Positions 25,060 to 35,890 are shown, counted from the stretch's first letter. The stretch: DNA of 64,000 nt from Prevotella sp. (GCA_017449675.1 JAFTFG010000007.1:23554-87553); one strand, 5' to 3'. Translations and numbers: made by a program. The notes: generated by a model from the sequence alone, not told the origin.

Positions 25060-28000
25060 ATGAAACGTTTGCCAATGATTAAAAAACTTTTTTGTTCAAC
25101 TATACTTTTACTTGTCATGCCAATCGTTGCTGTGGCAGCGATTGATGATATGAAGTTCAGTCGTCTGGATACGCGCGACGGCTTGAGTAATTCCCAATTG
25201 TTGTATATCCTCCGTGACTCGAAAGGTGTGATGTGGTTTGGAACCCCTTATGGTCTTAACCGTTATGATGGCTATCGTTTCAAAACCTATTACTCGTATG
25301 CCAAAGACACAACCACGTTGCGTAATAATTACGTGGATGAGGTCTATGAGGCCTATGACGGTAAGTTGTGGCTGAGACAAGGTATGAACTATACCATCTT
25401 TAACCCGGAGACAGAAAAGTTTGACCGTCATCCGGAAATATGGTTGCATGAGCATGGTGTCAAGGGTGGTATAGAACGGCTCTTCATAGACTCTCACAAA
25501 GACTTCTGGGTGAAGACTTTCGATGAGGGCTTCTGGCATTACAGTCCTCGCAAGGGTACTCTCAAACAGTATCGTTTCGGCTATGGCCGTCAGGAGTTCA
25601 ATAATGACTTTGGCGTTTCCGGTTTTACGGAATATGGTAAGAGTGTGTTGATCTCCTCCAGTAATGGTGAGATATTCTGTTTCAATAGGGAGAAGGACTG
25701 GATTAGTTGGAAAAATAACTACCTGCGTCGTACAGGACGGATTAGTAATCAGGACTGTAAACTCAGGGTTGACTGCGAAGGGAATATCTATGCCATTAGC
25801 ACAAACAATTGCTTTGTTAGGATTAATCGGACGGGACGATGGTACCATTCTATGGCAGACTTCGTGCACAGTTGGGGTGTTGAGGACGTATCGGAAGTGA
25901 CAAGTATCTGGGATGTCGCCCTTGATAAGAAAGGCCGTTACTGGTTAGCCACCGACCATCATGGACTGATTGTCGTAGACAAGAAAACACGGGAACTTCG
26001 TCAGTTCTTGAATGACAAACACGACGAGTCGTCTATTAGTGATAATACGCTTCGTATGATCTATCGTGACCAGTTGGGTCGCATGTGGATAGGTACTTAT
26101 ATGAATGGCTTGAACCTTTATTCTGAGGGATTGTCTAATTTCCGCAATATCGAGTTGGGAAATATCAATACTATCTGTGTTGATACAGCCGGTTACTATT
26201 GGTTGGGAACGAATGATAAAGGTATCATTTGTTTTGATCCCCGTACCGAGGAGCAGGTTATCTACGACAAAGAGCATCATGGTATTGGATCCAATACGAT
26301 GGTAGGTTCACTGGCAGCCCGTGACGGTTCTGTATGGTTCGGTACTTATGAAGGCGGACTTATTCATATCAAGAACGGACAGGTGACCAACTTTCGCGCT
26401 ACGGGTAAGCCGACCGACCTTTCCAATAATAATGTATGGACGGTCTATGAAGACCAGTGGGGGTATATCTGGATCGGTACGTTGGGCAATGGTGTCCAGC
26501 GCATCAATCCCCGAACAGGTAAGATGGATGTTCCGATCTCTTTGAATAATTCCATCCTCCCCAGCGACTATATTTCCACCATTACAAAGACCAAGAAAGG
26601 CTGGCTGATGGTGAGTCATTCGAAGTACTACTCAATCATCAACCCGAAGACACGGAAAGTCATCAACCGTAATGTGTCCGATAATAAGAATGACGTAAGT
26701 ATTACGGAGACTTCTATCTGTGGCTTCCAGGATAGTCGGGGACTCTCTTGGCAGGGTTCGGTGTCTGGTGCTACCATCTGGGACCCCAAGACCAATGATG
26801 TCTACCTGTTGGATATGCGTTCCGGTTTGTTTGGCTCTACGGTCAATGGTATCACGGAAGACCAGCATCATACCATCTGGTTGTCGACGGATCATGGTGT
26901 GACGAATATCGTTCCTGAGCAATATCCCAATGGGAAATGGCACTTTCTGGTACGTTCGTTTAATAACAGGGACGGACTACAGAATGGTCCATATAACCAG
27001 CGGTCTATCTGTATGACTCCCGACGGGAAGGTACTCATTGGTGGACAAGGTGGCCTTGATATCATAGACCTCAACAGGATGGTCAAGGGACGTTTTGTCG
27101 AGAAACCTGAGTTCAGTGGACTGAAGATATTCGGACGTGACGTGTCCGTCGGTGAGAAAGTCGGTGGACGTGTGGTGTTGGAAAAGGCCCTGAACGTCTG
27201 TCGTGAGATTAGTCTGCGTTATGACGACCAGTTTACGGTACAGTTAGCCACGAACAGCGGTGAGATTCATAACCGTTCTCGTTTTGCCTATAAGATGGCC
27301 GGTTATAATGAAGAATGGATTCGAACAGAGGAGGTGAACCCGAATGTCACGTACTCCAGTCTTCGTCCCGGCTTCTATCTGTTATGTGTCCGTATTTTAA
27401 ATGATAACGGCTCGTTCAGTGACGAGGAGAGTCGTATTGCCATCACCATCCGTCCCCCTTTATGGCGCACTCGTTGGATGGTCCTGCTCTATATGATTCT
27501 TATTGCCATTGCCGCCTGGTTCTGGCGTAAGTGGTATATGAAACGTCAGGAAAGGCGTATGAAGGCAGAGAATGTGCGTCGTGAGTTGGAGAAGCAGCAA
27601 TGGATGAATGAGATGCGTATGCAGTTGGTGAATGAGCATGTCCAGGACAAGACACCTTATACACCACAAGAGGAAGAGGTGACGATTCATAAGCGTACGA
27701 TTGATCTCGTAGCGTTCACCCGTCAGTATTGTAAGGAGTACGAGACACCGGTAGAGGATACGAATGTGAAGGTGAACTTCCTGTCGTCCGTTCCCGAATT
27801 GGATGTTGATTTCGATAGTGAACAGATGGAGGAGATATTCAATATCACTTTCCGTAATGCGGCTATCTTTACTCCCAATGACTGTCGGATTAGTGTGGGC
27901 GTAGCCCGTACCCAGGACGGAAAGGCCCAGATACAGATTGCCGATAACGGCATTGGTATTAAGGATGAGTTCAAGGAGCATGCCTTTGACCCGATAGTCA

Positions 28001-28155
28001 ATGGCGACGGTTCAAACCTGCATAAGGTCAAGGCTATCGTGGATGCCCATGAGGGTGAGGTACATATAGAGGACAATCCTGGAGGAGGTACCATTATTGT
28101 GGTTACATTACCTCTTGGCGAGGTCATCGAAGAGGCGGAAATCATAGAAGAATAG
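25060..28155 (+). CDS. Two-component-like periplasmic sensor with degenerate kinase (truncated HTCS)
   Basis: A 1031-residue protein with a signal peptide (a start at ATG 25075 is also possible). A long beta-propeller of Reg_prop repeats (SRLDTRDGLSNSQLLYI, then W-F/I-G-T motifs) is followed by a Y_Y_Y domain (RFAYKMAGYNEEWI), a membrane helix near WMVLLYMILIAIAAWFW, and a HATPase_c domain with N-box FRNAAIFTP and G1 DNGIGI. I find no HisKA H-box and no receiver or AraC domain, although hybrid sensors of this kind usually carry all of these. The G2 box is degenerate (GDGSNLHK). It probably binds an oligosaccharide in the periplasm; how it signals is unclear. Confidence 0.85.
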   Translation: MKRLPMIKKLFCSTILLLVMPIVAVAAIDDMKFSRLDTRDGLSNSQLLYILRDSKGVMWFGTPYGLNRYDGYRFKTYYSYAKDTTTLRNNYVDEVYEAYDGKLWLRQGMNYTIFNPETEKFDRHPEIWLHEHGVKGGIERLFIDSHKDFWVKTFDEGFWHYSPRKGTLKQYRFGYGRQEFNNDFGVSGFTEYGKSVLISSSNGEIFCFNREKDWISWKNNYLRRTGRISNQDCKLRVDCEGNIYAISTNNCFVRINRTGRWYHSMADFVHSWGVEDVSEVTSIWDVALDKKGRYWLATDHHGLIVVDKKTRELRQFLNDKHDESSISDNTLRMIYRDQLGRMWIGTYMNGLNLYSEGLSNFRNIELGNINTICVDTAGYYWLGTNDKGIICFDPRTEEQVIYDKEHHGIGSNTMVGSLAARDGSVWFGTYEGGLIHIKNGQVTNFRATGKPTDLSNNNVWTVYEDQWGYIWIGTLGNGVQRINPRTGKMDVPISLNNSILPSDYISTITKTKKGWLMVSHSKYYSIINPKTRKVINRNVSDNKNDVSITETSICGFQDSRGLSWQGSVSGATIWDPKTNDVYLLDMRSGLFGSTVNGITEDQHHTIWLSTDHGVTNIVPEQYPNGKWHFLVRSFNNRDGLQNGPYNQRSICMTPDGKVLIGGQGGLDIIDLNRMVKGRFVEKPEFSGLKIFGRDVSVGEKVGGRVVLEKALNVCREISLRYDDQFTVQLATNSGEIHNRSRFAYKMAGYNEEWIRTEEVNPNVTYSSLRPGFYLLCVRILNDNGSFSDEESRIAITIRPPLWRTRWMVLLYMILIAIAAWFWRKWYMKRQERRMKAENVRRELEKQQWMNEMRMQLVNEHVQDKTPYTPQEEEVTIHKRTIDLVAFTRQYCKEYETPVEDTNVKVNFLSSVPELDVDFDSEQMEEIFNITFRNAAIFTPNDCRISVGVARTQDGKAQIQIADNGIGIKDEFKEHAFDPIVNGDGSNLHKVKAIVDAHEGEVHIEDNPGGGTIIVVTLPLGEVIEEAEIIEE

Positions 28156-28181
28156 ATTAGCATAATAACAATAAAAGATTC

Positions 28182-31175
28182 ATGAAGAAATTTAGAACGC
28201 TCGTTACGAGTGTGTTGACGGTAGTATCGGTAGCAGTCTCTGCTGCCGACTATACCGTTCAAGGACAGTTCGTGACGATTCCTGTGAAGGAGGTAAAGGC
28301 AGGTGGTGCCAAGGTCGTCCGCCTGCAAGTAGTTAACGACAACATTATTCGTGTACAGGCAACTTCGGAAAGTGCGCTGCCCAAGAAGAAAAGTCTTATG
28401 GTGGTGGAGCAGACGGCTCAGCCGAAGTTCGACACCTATGCGGTAGATGGCCATTGTGTCATTGTGAAGGCCGCTAATGTGATGGCTAATGTTGATATCA
28501 ATACCGGTCAGGTGACCTTTTATGATGGTCAAGAGAAATTATTGCTCAAGGAGTCAAAGGATGGTAAGCAGTTCAAGAACTTCACGGTTCCAGAGCGTGA
28601 GTATGGTCTGAAGGGTGGCCCTGCCATTACAGAGGCAATGAAGCACGGTCTCACATGGCAGATGAAGTTCGACTCTCCCGCTGATGAGTCGTTCTATGGT
28701 CTTGGTCAGCACCAGTCGGAGGAGTTTAATATGAAGGGAAAGAACGAGGACTTGTTCCAGTATAATACGAAGGTCAGCATCCCGTTTGTCCTCTCTAATA
28801 AGAACTATGGTATCCTGTGGGACTCCTATAGTTATTGCCGCTTCGGTAATCCAAACGACTACCTGCAACTCAATCGTGCCTTCAAACTCTATGACAAGAG
28901 GGGTAGGGAAGGTCATCTGACAGGAACCTATATAGATAAAGATGGAAAGAAACTGGTGCGTGACGAGGATTCCATCTATTATGAGTATGCCTATCCGGCT
29001 ACCTCGGTGATAGCCAATAAGACAGACAATGGAGGGTTGAAAAACCTGCCGCAGGGTTTTAACCTGCAAGGGGCTAATGTGGTGTATGAGGGTTTCCTCG
29101 AATCCGAATGCTGCGGTAAATGTACGGGCAAGTCTGTCGACTATCAGTTTATCCTCTACTATTCCGGATATGTGAAAGTGTATATCGATGGTAAAGAGGT
29201 CGTGCCTGAGCGTTGGCGTACGGCATGGAATCCGAATACGTATAAGTTTAATGCCAAGGTACGCAAAGGGGTGAAGAACCAGTTGCGCATTGAGTGGCAA
29301 CCCGACGGAGGAGAGGCCTATTGTGGTCTGCGTGTCTCTGAGCCCCGTAGTGAGGAGGAGCGTGGAAAACTGAGCATCTGGAGCGAGATGGCGAAAGACA
29401 TGGATTATTACTTCATAGCCGGTCAGAACTTCGATGAGGTGATCAGTGGCTATCGTACCCTGACGGGTAAGGCATCCCTGTATCCGAAATGGGTGTTGGG
29501 CTTCTGGCAGAGTCGTGAGCGTTATCAGAGTTCTGAGGATATAGAGACCAACCTCGCTGAGTTCCGCAAGCGTCATATCCCTATTGATAATATCGTACAG
29601 GACTGGAACTACTGGAAACTCGACTCCTGGGGGGATCACACCTTTGAGTCTTCTCGTTATCCGAATCCGCAGGCTATGCTGGATAGTGTCCATGCGATGC
29701 ATGGCCGTTTCATGATCTCCGTATGGCCGAAGTTCTATGATACCGTCAAGAACTATAAGGAGTTGGATGGTAAGGGATGGATGTACCACCAGGCCATCAA
29801 GGATGATATCCACGACTGGTTGGGCTTCCGCGGCTCGTTCTATGATGCCTATGATGCAGGAGCACGTAAGATGTTCTGGCGACAGATGGACGAGAATCTC
29901 TATAGCAAATATAACCATGATGGTGTTGCCGGTATTGATGCCTGGTGGATGGATGCCTCAGAGCCCAATGTACGTGACTGTACGCCGATGTGGTATCGCA
30001 AGGCCCTCTGTGGACCTACGGCATTAGGTACCTCAACGGAGTATTTTAACGCTTATAGTACGGTCAATGCAGATGCGATTTATAATGGTCAGCGCAGTGT
30101 CTATAAAGGTAAGGATAATGAGCCTCGTGTCTTCCTGCTGACACGTAGCGGTTTTGCTGGTGAACAGCGTTTCTCCACTGCTACATGGAGTGGTGATATC
30201 GGTACTCGCTGGGAGGATATGCGTGCCCAGATGACGGCAGGCTTGAACTACTCGATGTCGGGTATTCCTTTCTGGGGTATGGACCAAGGCGGCTTTTGCG
30301 TGGAGAACCGTTATGTGGCAGCCCAGCAGAACTATAATAAGACAGGAGTAGAGAATGAGGATTTGAAGGAGTGGCGTGAACTACAGACCCGTTGGAGTCA
30401 GTTTGGTGCTTTCATTCCTTTGTTCCGTGTTCATGGTCAGTGGCCTACTCGTGAGATCTGGAACATCGCTCCAGAGGATCATCCCTGCTATCAGTCGTTT
30501 GTGTATTATGACAAACTGCGCTATCGCCTGATGCCTTACATGTACAGTCTTGCTGGTTGGGCTCATTTCAAGGACTATACCCTGATGCGTGCCCTTGTGA
30601 TGGACTTCAATGGTGATAAGGAAGTAGAGAATATCGGTAACCAGTGGATGTTCGGTCCTGCCTTGATGGCTTGTCCGGTAGGCTATTACAAGGCCCGCAA
30701 CCGTAGTGTCTATTTCCCCAAGCAGTGTGGTTGGTATAACCTCTATACCAATGAGTATGTGGAGGGTGGTCAGTCACTCGTCGTCGATGCTCCTTATGAG
30801 CAGATTCCCGTCTTTGTCCGTGAGGGAGCCATCATTCCTTTCGGTCCTGAGATGGAGTGGTGTGACGAGAAACCCGCAGAACTTATTAACCTCTACGTAT
30901 ATGCCGGTCAGAACGGTACGTTCCAACTTTATGAGGATGAGGGCGTGAACTATAATTATGAGAAGGGCAAGTATGCTACCATCGATATTACTTATGATGA
31001 TGCCGCGAAGACGGTGACGTTCGGAGCCCGCAAGGGTCAGTTCAACGGTATGTTACAGAACCGTCGCTTCAATGTCGTCCTCATCACCAAGGAAGCGTCA
31101 CAACCTCTCAATCTTGATAATCCTAAGGGTAAGTTGGTGAATTATAATGGTAAAGCCGTAAGCGTTCAGTTATGA
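28182..31175 (+). CDS. GH31 alpha-xylosidase-type glycosidase with PA14 insert
   Basis: A 997-residue secreted or periplasmic enzyme (signal peptide about residues 1-22, ending VSAAD). A GH31 N-terminal beta-sandwich is interrupted at about residues 280-395 by a PA14-like domain (GANVVYEGFLESE ... YSGYVKVYIDGKEV). The catalytic barrel has the nucleophile in DAWWMDASEPN and the acid/base in TWSGDIGTRWEDM. GH31 with this insert is the layout of the Cellvibrio and Bacteroides ovatus xyloglucan alpha-xylosidases. It would remove non-reducing-end xylose from xylogluco-oligosaccharides. It shares an ATGA overlap with the GH2 gene. Confidence 0.92.
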   Translation: MKKFRTLVTSVLTVVSVAVSAADYTVQGQFVTIPVKEVKAGGAKVVRLQVVNDNIIRVQATSESALPKKKSLMVVEQTAQPKFDTYAVDGHCVIVKAANVMANVDINTGQVTFYDGQEKLLLKESKDGKQFKNFTVPEREYGLKGGPAITEAMKHGLTWQMKFDSPADESFYGLGQHQSEEFNMKGKNEDLFQYNTKVSIPFVLSNKNYGILWDSYSYCRFGNPNDYLQLNRAFKLYDKRGREGHLTGTYIDKDGKKLVRDEDSIYYEYAYPATSVIANKTDNGGLKNLPQGFNLQGANVVYEGFLESECCGKCTGKSVDYQFILYYSGYVKVYIDGKEVVPERWRTAWNPNTYKFNAKVRKGVKNQLRIEWQPDGGEAYCGLRVSEPRSEEERGKLSIWSEMAKDMDYYFIAGQNFDEVISGYRTLTGKASLYPKWVLGFWQSRERYQSSEDIETNLAEFRKRHIPIDNIVQDWNYWKLDSWGDHTFESSRYPNPQAMLDSVHAMHGRFMISVWPKFYDTVKNYKELDGKGWMYHQAIKDDIHDWLGFRGSFYDAYDAGARKMFWRQMDENLYSKYNHDGVAGIDAWWMDASEPNVRDCTPMWYRKALCGPTALGTSTEYFNAYSTVNADAIYNGQRSVYKGKDNEPRVFLLTRSGFAGEQRFSTATWSGDIGTRWEDMRAQMTAGLNYSMSGIPFWGMDQGGFCVENRYVAAQQNYNKTGVENEDLKEWRELQTRWSQFGAFIPLFRVHGQWPTREIWNIAPEDHPCYQSFVYYDKLRYRLMPYMYSLAGWAHFKDYTLMRALVMDFNGDKEVENIGNQWMFGPALMACPVGYYKARNRSVYFPKQCGWYNLYTNEYVEGGQSLVVDAPYEQIPVFVREGAIIPFGPEMEWCDEKPAELINLYVYAGQNGTFQLYEDEGVNYNYEKGKYATIDITYDDAAKTVTFGARKGQFNGMLQNRRFNVVLITKEASQPLNLDNPKGKLVNYNGKAVSVQL

Positions 31176-33571
31176 AAAGATTCTTTTGTCTCGTCTGTGT
31201 CCTTTGTGGACTGACAACGATACAAGCCCGTCAGCGTCAAAATTTTGACGCTGATTGGCATTTCATACTGGCTGACTCAGTACAGATGGCTACCTATGCG
31301 TATGATGACAGTCATTGGCGGACGCTCAACCTGCCGCACGACTGGGCGATAGAGGGTGACTTCCTGGCTTCCAACCCCTCAGGGGCGAGTGGGGGAGCCT
31401 TGCCTGGGGGTGTTGGTTGGTATCGCAAGCGTTTCATACTAGGTTGTGATGCCCTGCCCTCCGATCGCTACTTCATCGAGTTCGACGGGGTCTATATGAA
31501 CTCCACCGTCTACGTCAACGGACAACAGGTGGGCCATCGTCCCTATGGCTATAGTTCCTTCGAGTATGAGATTACGAAATACCTCCGTCAAGGCGAGAAT
31601 GTCATCGCCGTACGGGTGGACAATAGTGACCAGCCCAACTCCCGTTGGTATAGTGGGTGTGGTATCTATCGGCATGTGTGGCTCACCCAGACACACCCTG
31701 TCCATGTGAAGCATTGGGGGGTTCATGTCGTGACGGATGCCAAGACTGGACAGGTGAAGGTGGATGTTGACGTGGAAGGCTCTGGTTATAAAGTAAAGAA
31801 TACCATGTTCGATGCTACTGGCAAAGAGGTCGGACTGAATGTCAGGAAGCCCCGTCTGTGGTCCACTACCGATCCTTATATCTATAAGGTACGCACGCAA
31901 GTGCTGGTGGCGGGGAAGGTGGTCGATGAGGTATGGACCAATACTGCTTTCCGTGCTTTCCGCTTCGATGTACGGACGGGTTTTTGGCTTAACGGCAGGA
32001 ACATGAAACTCAATGGTGTCTGTGAGCATCATGACTTCGGTTGTCTGGGTGCTGTCATTAATGAGGATGCGATGCACCGTAAACTGTCACGGCTAAAAGC
32101 GATGGGAGTCAATGCCATCCGTTCGTCGCATAATCCACCGGCCCCTGAGTTGCTGAATATGTGTGACACGATGGGACTGATCGTGATGGATGAGTCGTTT
32201 GATATGTGGTGTCGTCGTAAGTCGGCAGGTGACTATGCGCGTTTCTTTGATGAGTGGCATGAGCGTGACCTGACCGATCTGGTGCTGCGTGACCGTAACC
32301 ACCCCTGTATCCTGATGTGGTCGATTGGTAATGAGGTACTGGAACAGTGGTCGTCGGCTGAGGCTGATACACTGACACTGGAGCAAGCCAACCTGATTCT
32401 CAATGCGGGGCATGATGCCTCAACACTGGCCAAGGAGGGGGAGATCAGTGTGAATACTCTTCTGGCCGACCATCTGGCGGACATCGTGCGCCGTTATGAC
32501 ACGACGCGTCCCATCACGGCCGGCTGTAATGAGCCCTCGCCCTCCAACCATCTGTTTAAGGGGAAGGCGATAGATATCATCGGCTTCAACTATCATCATC
32601 AGTGGATTAAGGATGTCCCCAGGAATTTCCCTGACCGACCGTTTATTATGACGGAGAGTGTGTCGGCCCTCCAGACTAACGGATTCTATATGATGCCGTC
32701 CGACTCGGTCTATGTGGCTCCTAAGGAGTGGTGGCTACCGTATACCGATCCTACCTATATGTGCTCGGCCTATGATAATATGCATGCGTCGTGGAGTTCG
32801 ACTCATGAGGAGACGTGGGACGTGGTGAAACACACCCCATATGTGGGTGGGCAGTTTATCTGGACGGGTTTCGACTATATCGGAGAACCGACTCCCTATT
32901 CTTTCCCTGCCCGCAGCAGTTATTTCGGAATCATTGATTTGGCGGGGCAGCCGAAGGATGTGTATTACATGTATCAGAGTGAGTGGACCGACGAACCCGT
33001 GCTGCATCTCTTCCCCCACTGGAACTGGCTTGACGGACAGGAACTGGATATGTGGTGCTACTATAGTCAGGCCGATGAGGTGGAACTTTTTATCAATGGT
33101 AAGAGTCAAGGTGTAAAGAGAAAGTCAGAAGGAAGAAGTCAGATGTTGGAGGGGAGTGCTTTATGCACGGAATATCATGTCGGCTGGCATGTGACCTATG
33201 AGCCTGGTGAAGTGAAAGTGGTGGCCCGTAAGGAAGGGCGACAGGTGGCTGAACAGGTGATCCGTACAGCCGGCCAGCCCCATCATATCCAACTCGCGGT
33301 CGACTATGCGGGCAAGAATACGACCTTCGTGCAGGCTGTGGTGGTCGATAAGGACGGCAACCGTTGTCCGTGGGCAGAAGACCAACTGGTGTTCTCGGCT
33401 GCCGACGGAGCCAAGGTCATCGCAACCGACAATGGTTGTCAGACCTCTATGGAACGTTTCCAGGAACCTCGTCGTAAGGCCTTCTTTGGCCGTTGTATCG
33501 CTGTCGTCAATGGGCATGGCACGCTGACGGCTAAAGCCATTGGATTGAAATCAAATACCATCAAACTATGA
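31172..33571 (+). CDS. GH2 beta-galactosidase-type glycosidase
   Basis: A 799-residue protein with a signal peptide (MKRFFCLVCVLCGLTTIQA). The order is GH2 sugar-binding domain (DWHFILADS, LNLPHDWAIEGDF), immunoglobulin-like domain, barrel, then C-terminal beta domains. The acid/base Glu lies in MWSIGNEVLE and the nucleophile Glu in FIMTESVSA. In xyloglucan loci a GH2 enzyme removes the beta-galactosyl cap from side chains, which fits the GH31-GH2-GH31 order here. It overlaps both neighbours by 4 bp. Confidence 0.92.
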   Translation: MKRFFCLVCVLCGLTTIQARQRQNFDADWHFILADSVQMATYAYDDSHWRTLNLPHDWAIEGDFLASNPSGASGGALPGGVGWYRKRFILGCDALPSDRYFIEFDGVYMNSTVYVNGQQVGHRPYGYSSFEYEITKYLRQGENVIAVRVDNSDQPNSRWYSGCGIYRHVWLTQTHPVHVKHWGVHVVTDAKTGQVKVDVDVEGSGYKVKNTMFDATGKEVGLNVRKPRLWSTTDPYIYKVRTQVLVAGKVVDEVWTNTAFRAFRFDVRTGFWLNGRNMKLNGVCEHHDFGCLGAVINEDAMHRKLSRLKAMGVNAIRSSHNPPAPELLNMCDTMGLIVMDESFDMWCRRKSAGDYARFFDEWHERDLTDLVLRDRNHPCILMWSIGNEVLEQWSSAEADTLTLEQANLILNAGHDASTLAKEGEISVNTLLADHLADIVRRYDTTRPITAGCNEPSPSNHLFKGKAIDIIGFNYHHQWIKDVPRNFPDRPFIMTESVSALQTNGFYMMPSDSVYVAPKEWWLPYTDPTYMCSAYDNMHASWSSTHEETWDVVKHTPYVGGQFIWTGFDYIGEPTPYSFPARSSYFGIIDLAGQPKDVYYMYQSEWTDEPVLHLFPHWNWLDGQELDMWCYYSQADEVELFINGKSQGVKRKSEGRSQMLEGSALCTEYHVGWHVTYEPGEVKVVARKEGRQVAEQVIRTAGQPHHIQLAVDYAGKNTTFVQAVVVDKDGNRCPWAEDQLVFSAADGAKVIATDNGCQTSMERFQEPRRKAFFGRCIAVVNGHGTLTAKAIGLKSNTIKL

Positions 33572-35883
33572 AGAAGATAATCAGTATAATGTGCCTGCTG
33601 GGTGCGTCATGGACTACAGAGGCCCAGATCCAGACCTCGGCAGGGGTGCAGTACCTGCAATGTATGCCGAAAGACCAGTCGGGTGACTTCAATGACTTGA
33701 GTAATACGTATTTCCTGGCCGACTCGCTGGCTTCGTTTGATGTGGCGAAAGGGGAGGGACTGGTGAATTGGAAACGTTATAGGCTGTCACCCCGTCAGGC
33801 TTTCAACCTCAATGGCTACTGGCCCGTGCGGATGCGGATGCTCGACTTCCCAGACACCCAGTATGACAATGACCCTAACCTGCAGTTGAAGATTGATTTC
33901 GTCAGTCCTCGTTGTGTACGAGTCAGGATGATGACCTCACCCATCGACAGGCCCCGTCAGGATGGAGAGAGCGTGATGCTGGCAGGGACAGTACCCTCCT
34001 CTTCGGCATGGCGGTCTTTTAGCGATGACAAGGTCATCGCATACCAGACCGACTATGGGACTATTGAGATACAGAAATACCCTTGGCGTCTCGTGCTGAG
34101 GGATAGGAACGGACGGGTGATGACACAGACCCGTCATCTCATTGACAATGACTCCTCACAGGTGAAACTGTTGCCTTTCTCCTTTATCAAAAGGGGTGCG
34201 GACAACTCTCGCAGCATCAATCCCGTGTGGACGATAGCACCAGGGGAGCGTATCTACGGTTGTGGAGAGTCCTTTGGTGCCTTGAATAAGGTAGGTCAGA
34301 AGGTGCAACTGAGTGTTACGGATCCGCAAGGTCCTGAGACGGACGGTCAGTATAAGCCTGTTCCTTTCTTCTTCTCGAATCGTGGCTATGGTATCTTCAT
34401 GCATACCTCTGCCCCTGTGACGGCAGATTTCGGTGCCTCGTATATCGGTGCCGACCGTCTCTTCATGGCTGATGAGCAACTCGACTTGTTTGTGTTCTTC
34501 GGAGAACCCAAGGACATCCTTGATGAGTATACCAATATCACGGGTAAGTCACCGATGCTTCCCCTGTGGTCGTTTGGTACGTGGATGAGTCGTATCACCT
34601 ATTTCTCTCAGGACGAGGGACTGGATATTGCCAAGAAACTGCGTCAGTACCGGATTCCCGCTGATGTCATCCATTTCGATACGGGGTGGTTTGGCGTTGA
34701 CTGGCAGTGTGACTATGAGTTCGCCAAGGATCGTTTCAAAGACCCGGTGGGCATGCTGCGACAACTGAAGCAGGACGGTTTTCATACCTGTCTGTGGCAG
34801 TTACCGTACTTCACCCCCAAGAACCGCTTCTTCCGCGAGATTGTCGACCGTCAGATGCATGTGCGGAATGCCGCTGGGGGAATGCCTTATGAGGATGCTG
34901 TCCTTGACTTCACGAATCCTGAGACCGTCCAGTGGTATCAGTCGAAGATAGCAGGACTCCTAAGACAAGGGGTCTCCACCATTAAGTGTGACTTCGGTGA
35001 GGCTGCTCCCTATGATGGTTTCTATCATAACGGACGAGGAGGTAAATACGAGCATAACCTCTACCCCGTGCGTTATAACAAAGCCCTGTGGGAAGCCGTG
35101 GAACGCCAGTATCCGGGAGAGGGTATCATCTGGGCACGCTCCGCATGGGCCGGTAGCCAGCGCTATGCCCTCCATTGGGGTGGCGATGCCGCTACCACGA
35201 ATACGGGAATGCTCGGTGACCTGCGGGGCGGTCTGTCGTTCGGACTCTCCGGCTTCTCGTTCTGGAGCCATGATATGGGTGGCTTTGTCACTGCCTCTCC
35301 CGAGGATATCTACCGTCGATGGCTCCCCTTCGGTTTCCTGTCGAGTCATACCCGTGCTCATGGAGCACCTCCTACAGAGCCGTGGCTGATCAGTGAGAGT
35401 TTCACGAAGGCTTTCCGTCAGTCGGCGGAGATGAAATACAAACTCATGCCGTATGTCTACGCTCAGGCTAAGGATTGCTCGGAGCGAGGACTACCGATGG
35501 TACGTGCACTCTTGGTGGAATTCCCTGACGATCCAGGGGCCTGGCTCGTGGAGGATGAGTATATGTTCGGTTCCCAGATACTCGTTGCTCCGCTGTTGGA
35601 GAGTGGTACCGACCGTACGGTATACCTACCTCGCGGCAAGTGGATTGACTATCAGAGCGGTCAAGTATATGACGGAGGTTACCAGACCATCGAGACGGGT
35701 GAGATACCATGTGTCATACTGGTGCGTGACGGTTCGTTGATACCCCATGCGCCCCTTGCCCAGCGTACCGACCAGATACAGTGGGACAAGGTGGAACTAA
35801 AGGCTTATAAGGCGGCTGCCACAAAGTGCACAGGTCTTCTCTTCAAGCCAGGCGATGCAGCCATTCAGCAAATAGAGCAATAA
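33568..35883 (+). CDS. GH31 alpha-xylosidase (YicI-like)
   Basis: A 771-residue protein with a short signal sequence (MKKIISIMCLLGASWTTEAQ). It is a different GH31 branch from the gene at 28182. The nucleophile segment is STIKCDFGEAAPYDG, matching the T/C-D-F-G-E of YicI-type alpha-xylosidases, with the acid/base in WGGDAATTNTGM. It has no PA14 insert. It probably acts on smaller products such as isoprimeverose-type ends, complementing the first GH31. It is the last hydrolase of the operon; a histidine kinase gene follows 7 bp later. Confidence 0.9.
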   Translation: MKKIISIMCLLGASWTTEAQIQTSAGVQYLQCMPKDQSGDFNDLSNTYFLADSLASFDVAKGEGLVNWKRYRLSPRQAFNLNGYWPVRMRMLDFPDTQYDNDPNLQLKIDFVSPRCVRVRMMTSPIDRPRQDGESVMLAGTVPSSSAWRSFSDDKVIAYQTDYGTIEIQKYPWRLVLRDRNGRVMTQTRHLIDNDSSQVKLLPFSFIKRGADNSRSINPVWTIAPGERIYGCGESFGALNKVGQKVQLSVTDPQGPETDGQYKPVPFFFSNRGYGIFMHTSAPVTADFGASYIGADRLFMADEQLDLFVFFGEPKDILDEYTNITGKSPMLPLWSFGTWMSRITYFSQDEGLDIAKKLRQYRIPADVIHFDTGWFGVDWQCDYEFAKDRFKDPVGMLRQLKQDGFHTCLWQLPYFTPKNRFFREIVDRQMHVRNAAGGMPYEDAVLDFTNPETVQWYQSKIAGLLRQGVSTIKCDFGEAAPYDGFYHNGRGGKYEHNLYPVRYNKALWEAVERQYPGEGIIWARSAWAGSQRYALHWGGDAATTNTGMLGDLRGGLSFGLSGFSFWSHDMGGFVTASPEDIYRRWLPFGFLSSHTRAHGAPPTEPWLISESFTKAFRQSAEMKYKLMPYVYAQAKDCSERGLPMVRALLVEFPDDPGAWLVEDEYMFGSQILVAPLLESGTDRTVYLPRGKWIDYQSGQVYDGGYQTIETGEIPCVILVRDGSLIPHAPLAQRTDQIQWDKVELKAYKAAATKCTGLLFKPGDAAIQQIEQ

Positions 35884-35890
35884 ATTATAT

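Noticed and set aside
28554-29918. 454-codon minus-strand frame inside the GH31 gene
   Set aside because: Antisense shadow of a strongly supported glycosidase; no promoter and no recognisable domain.
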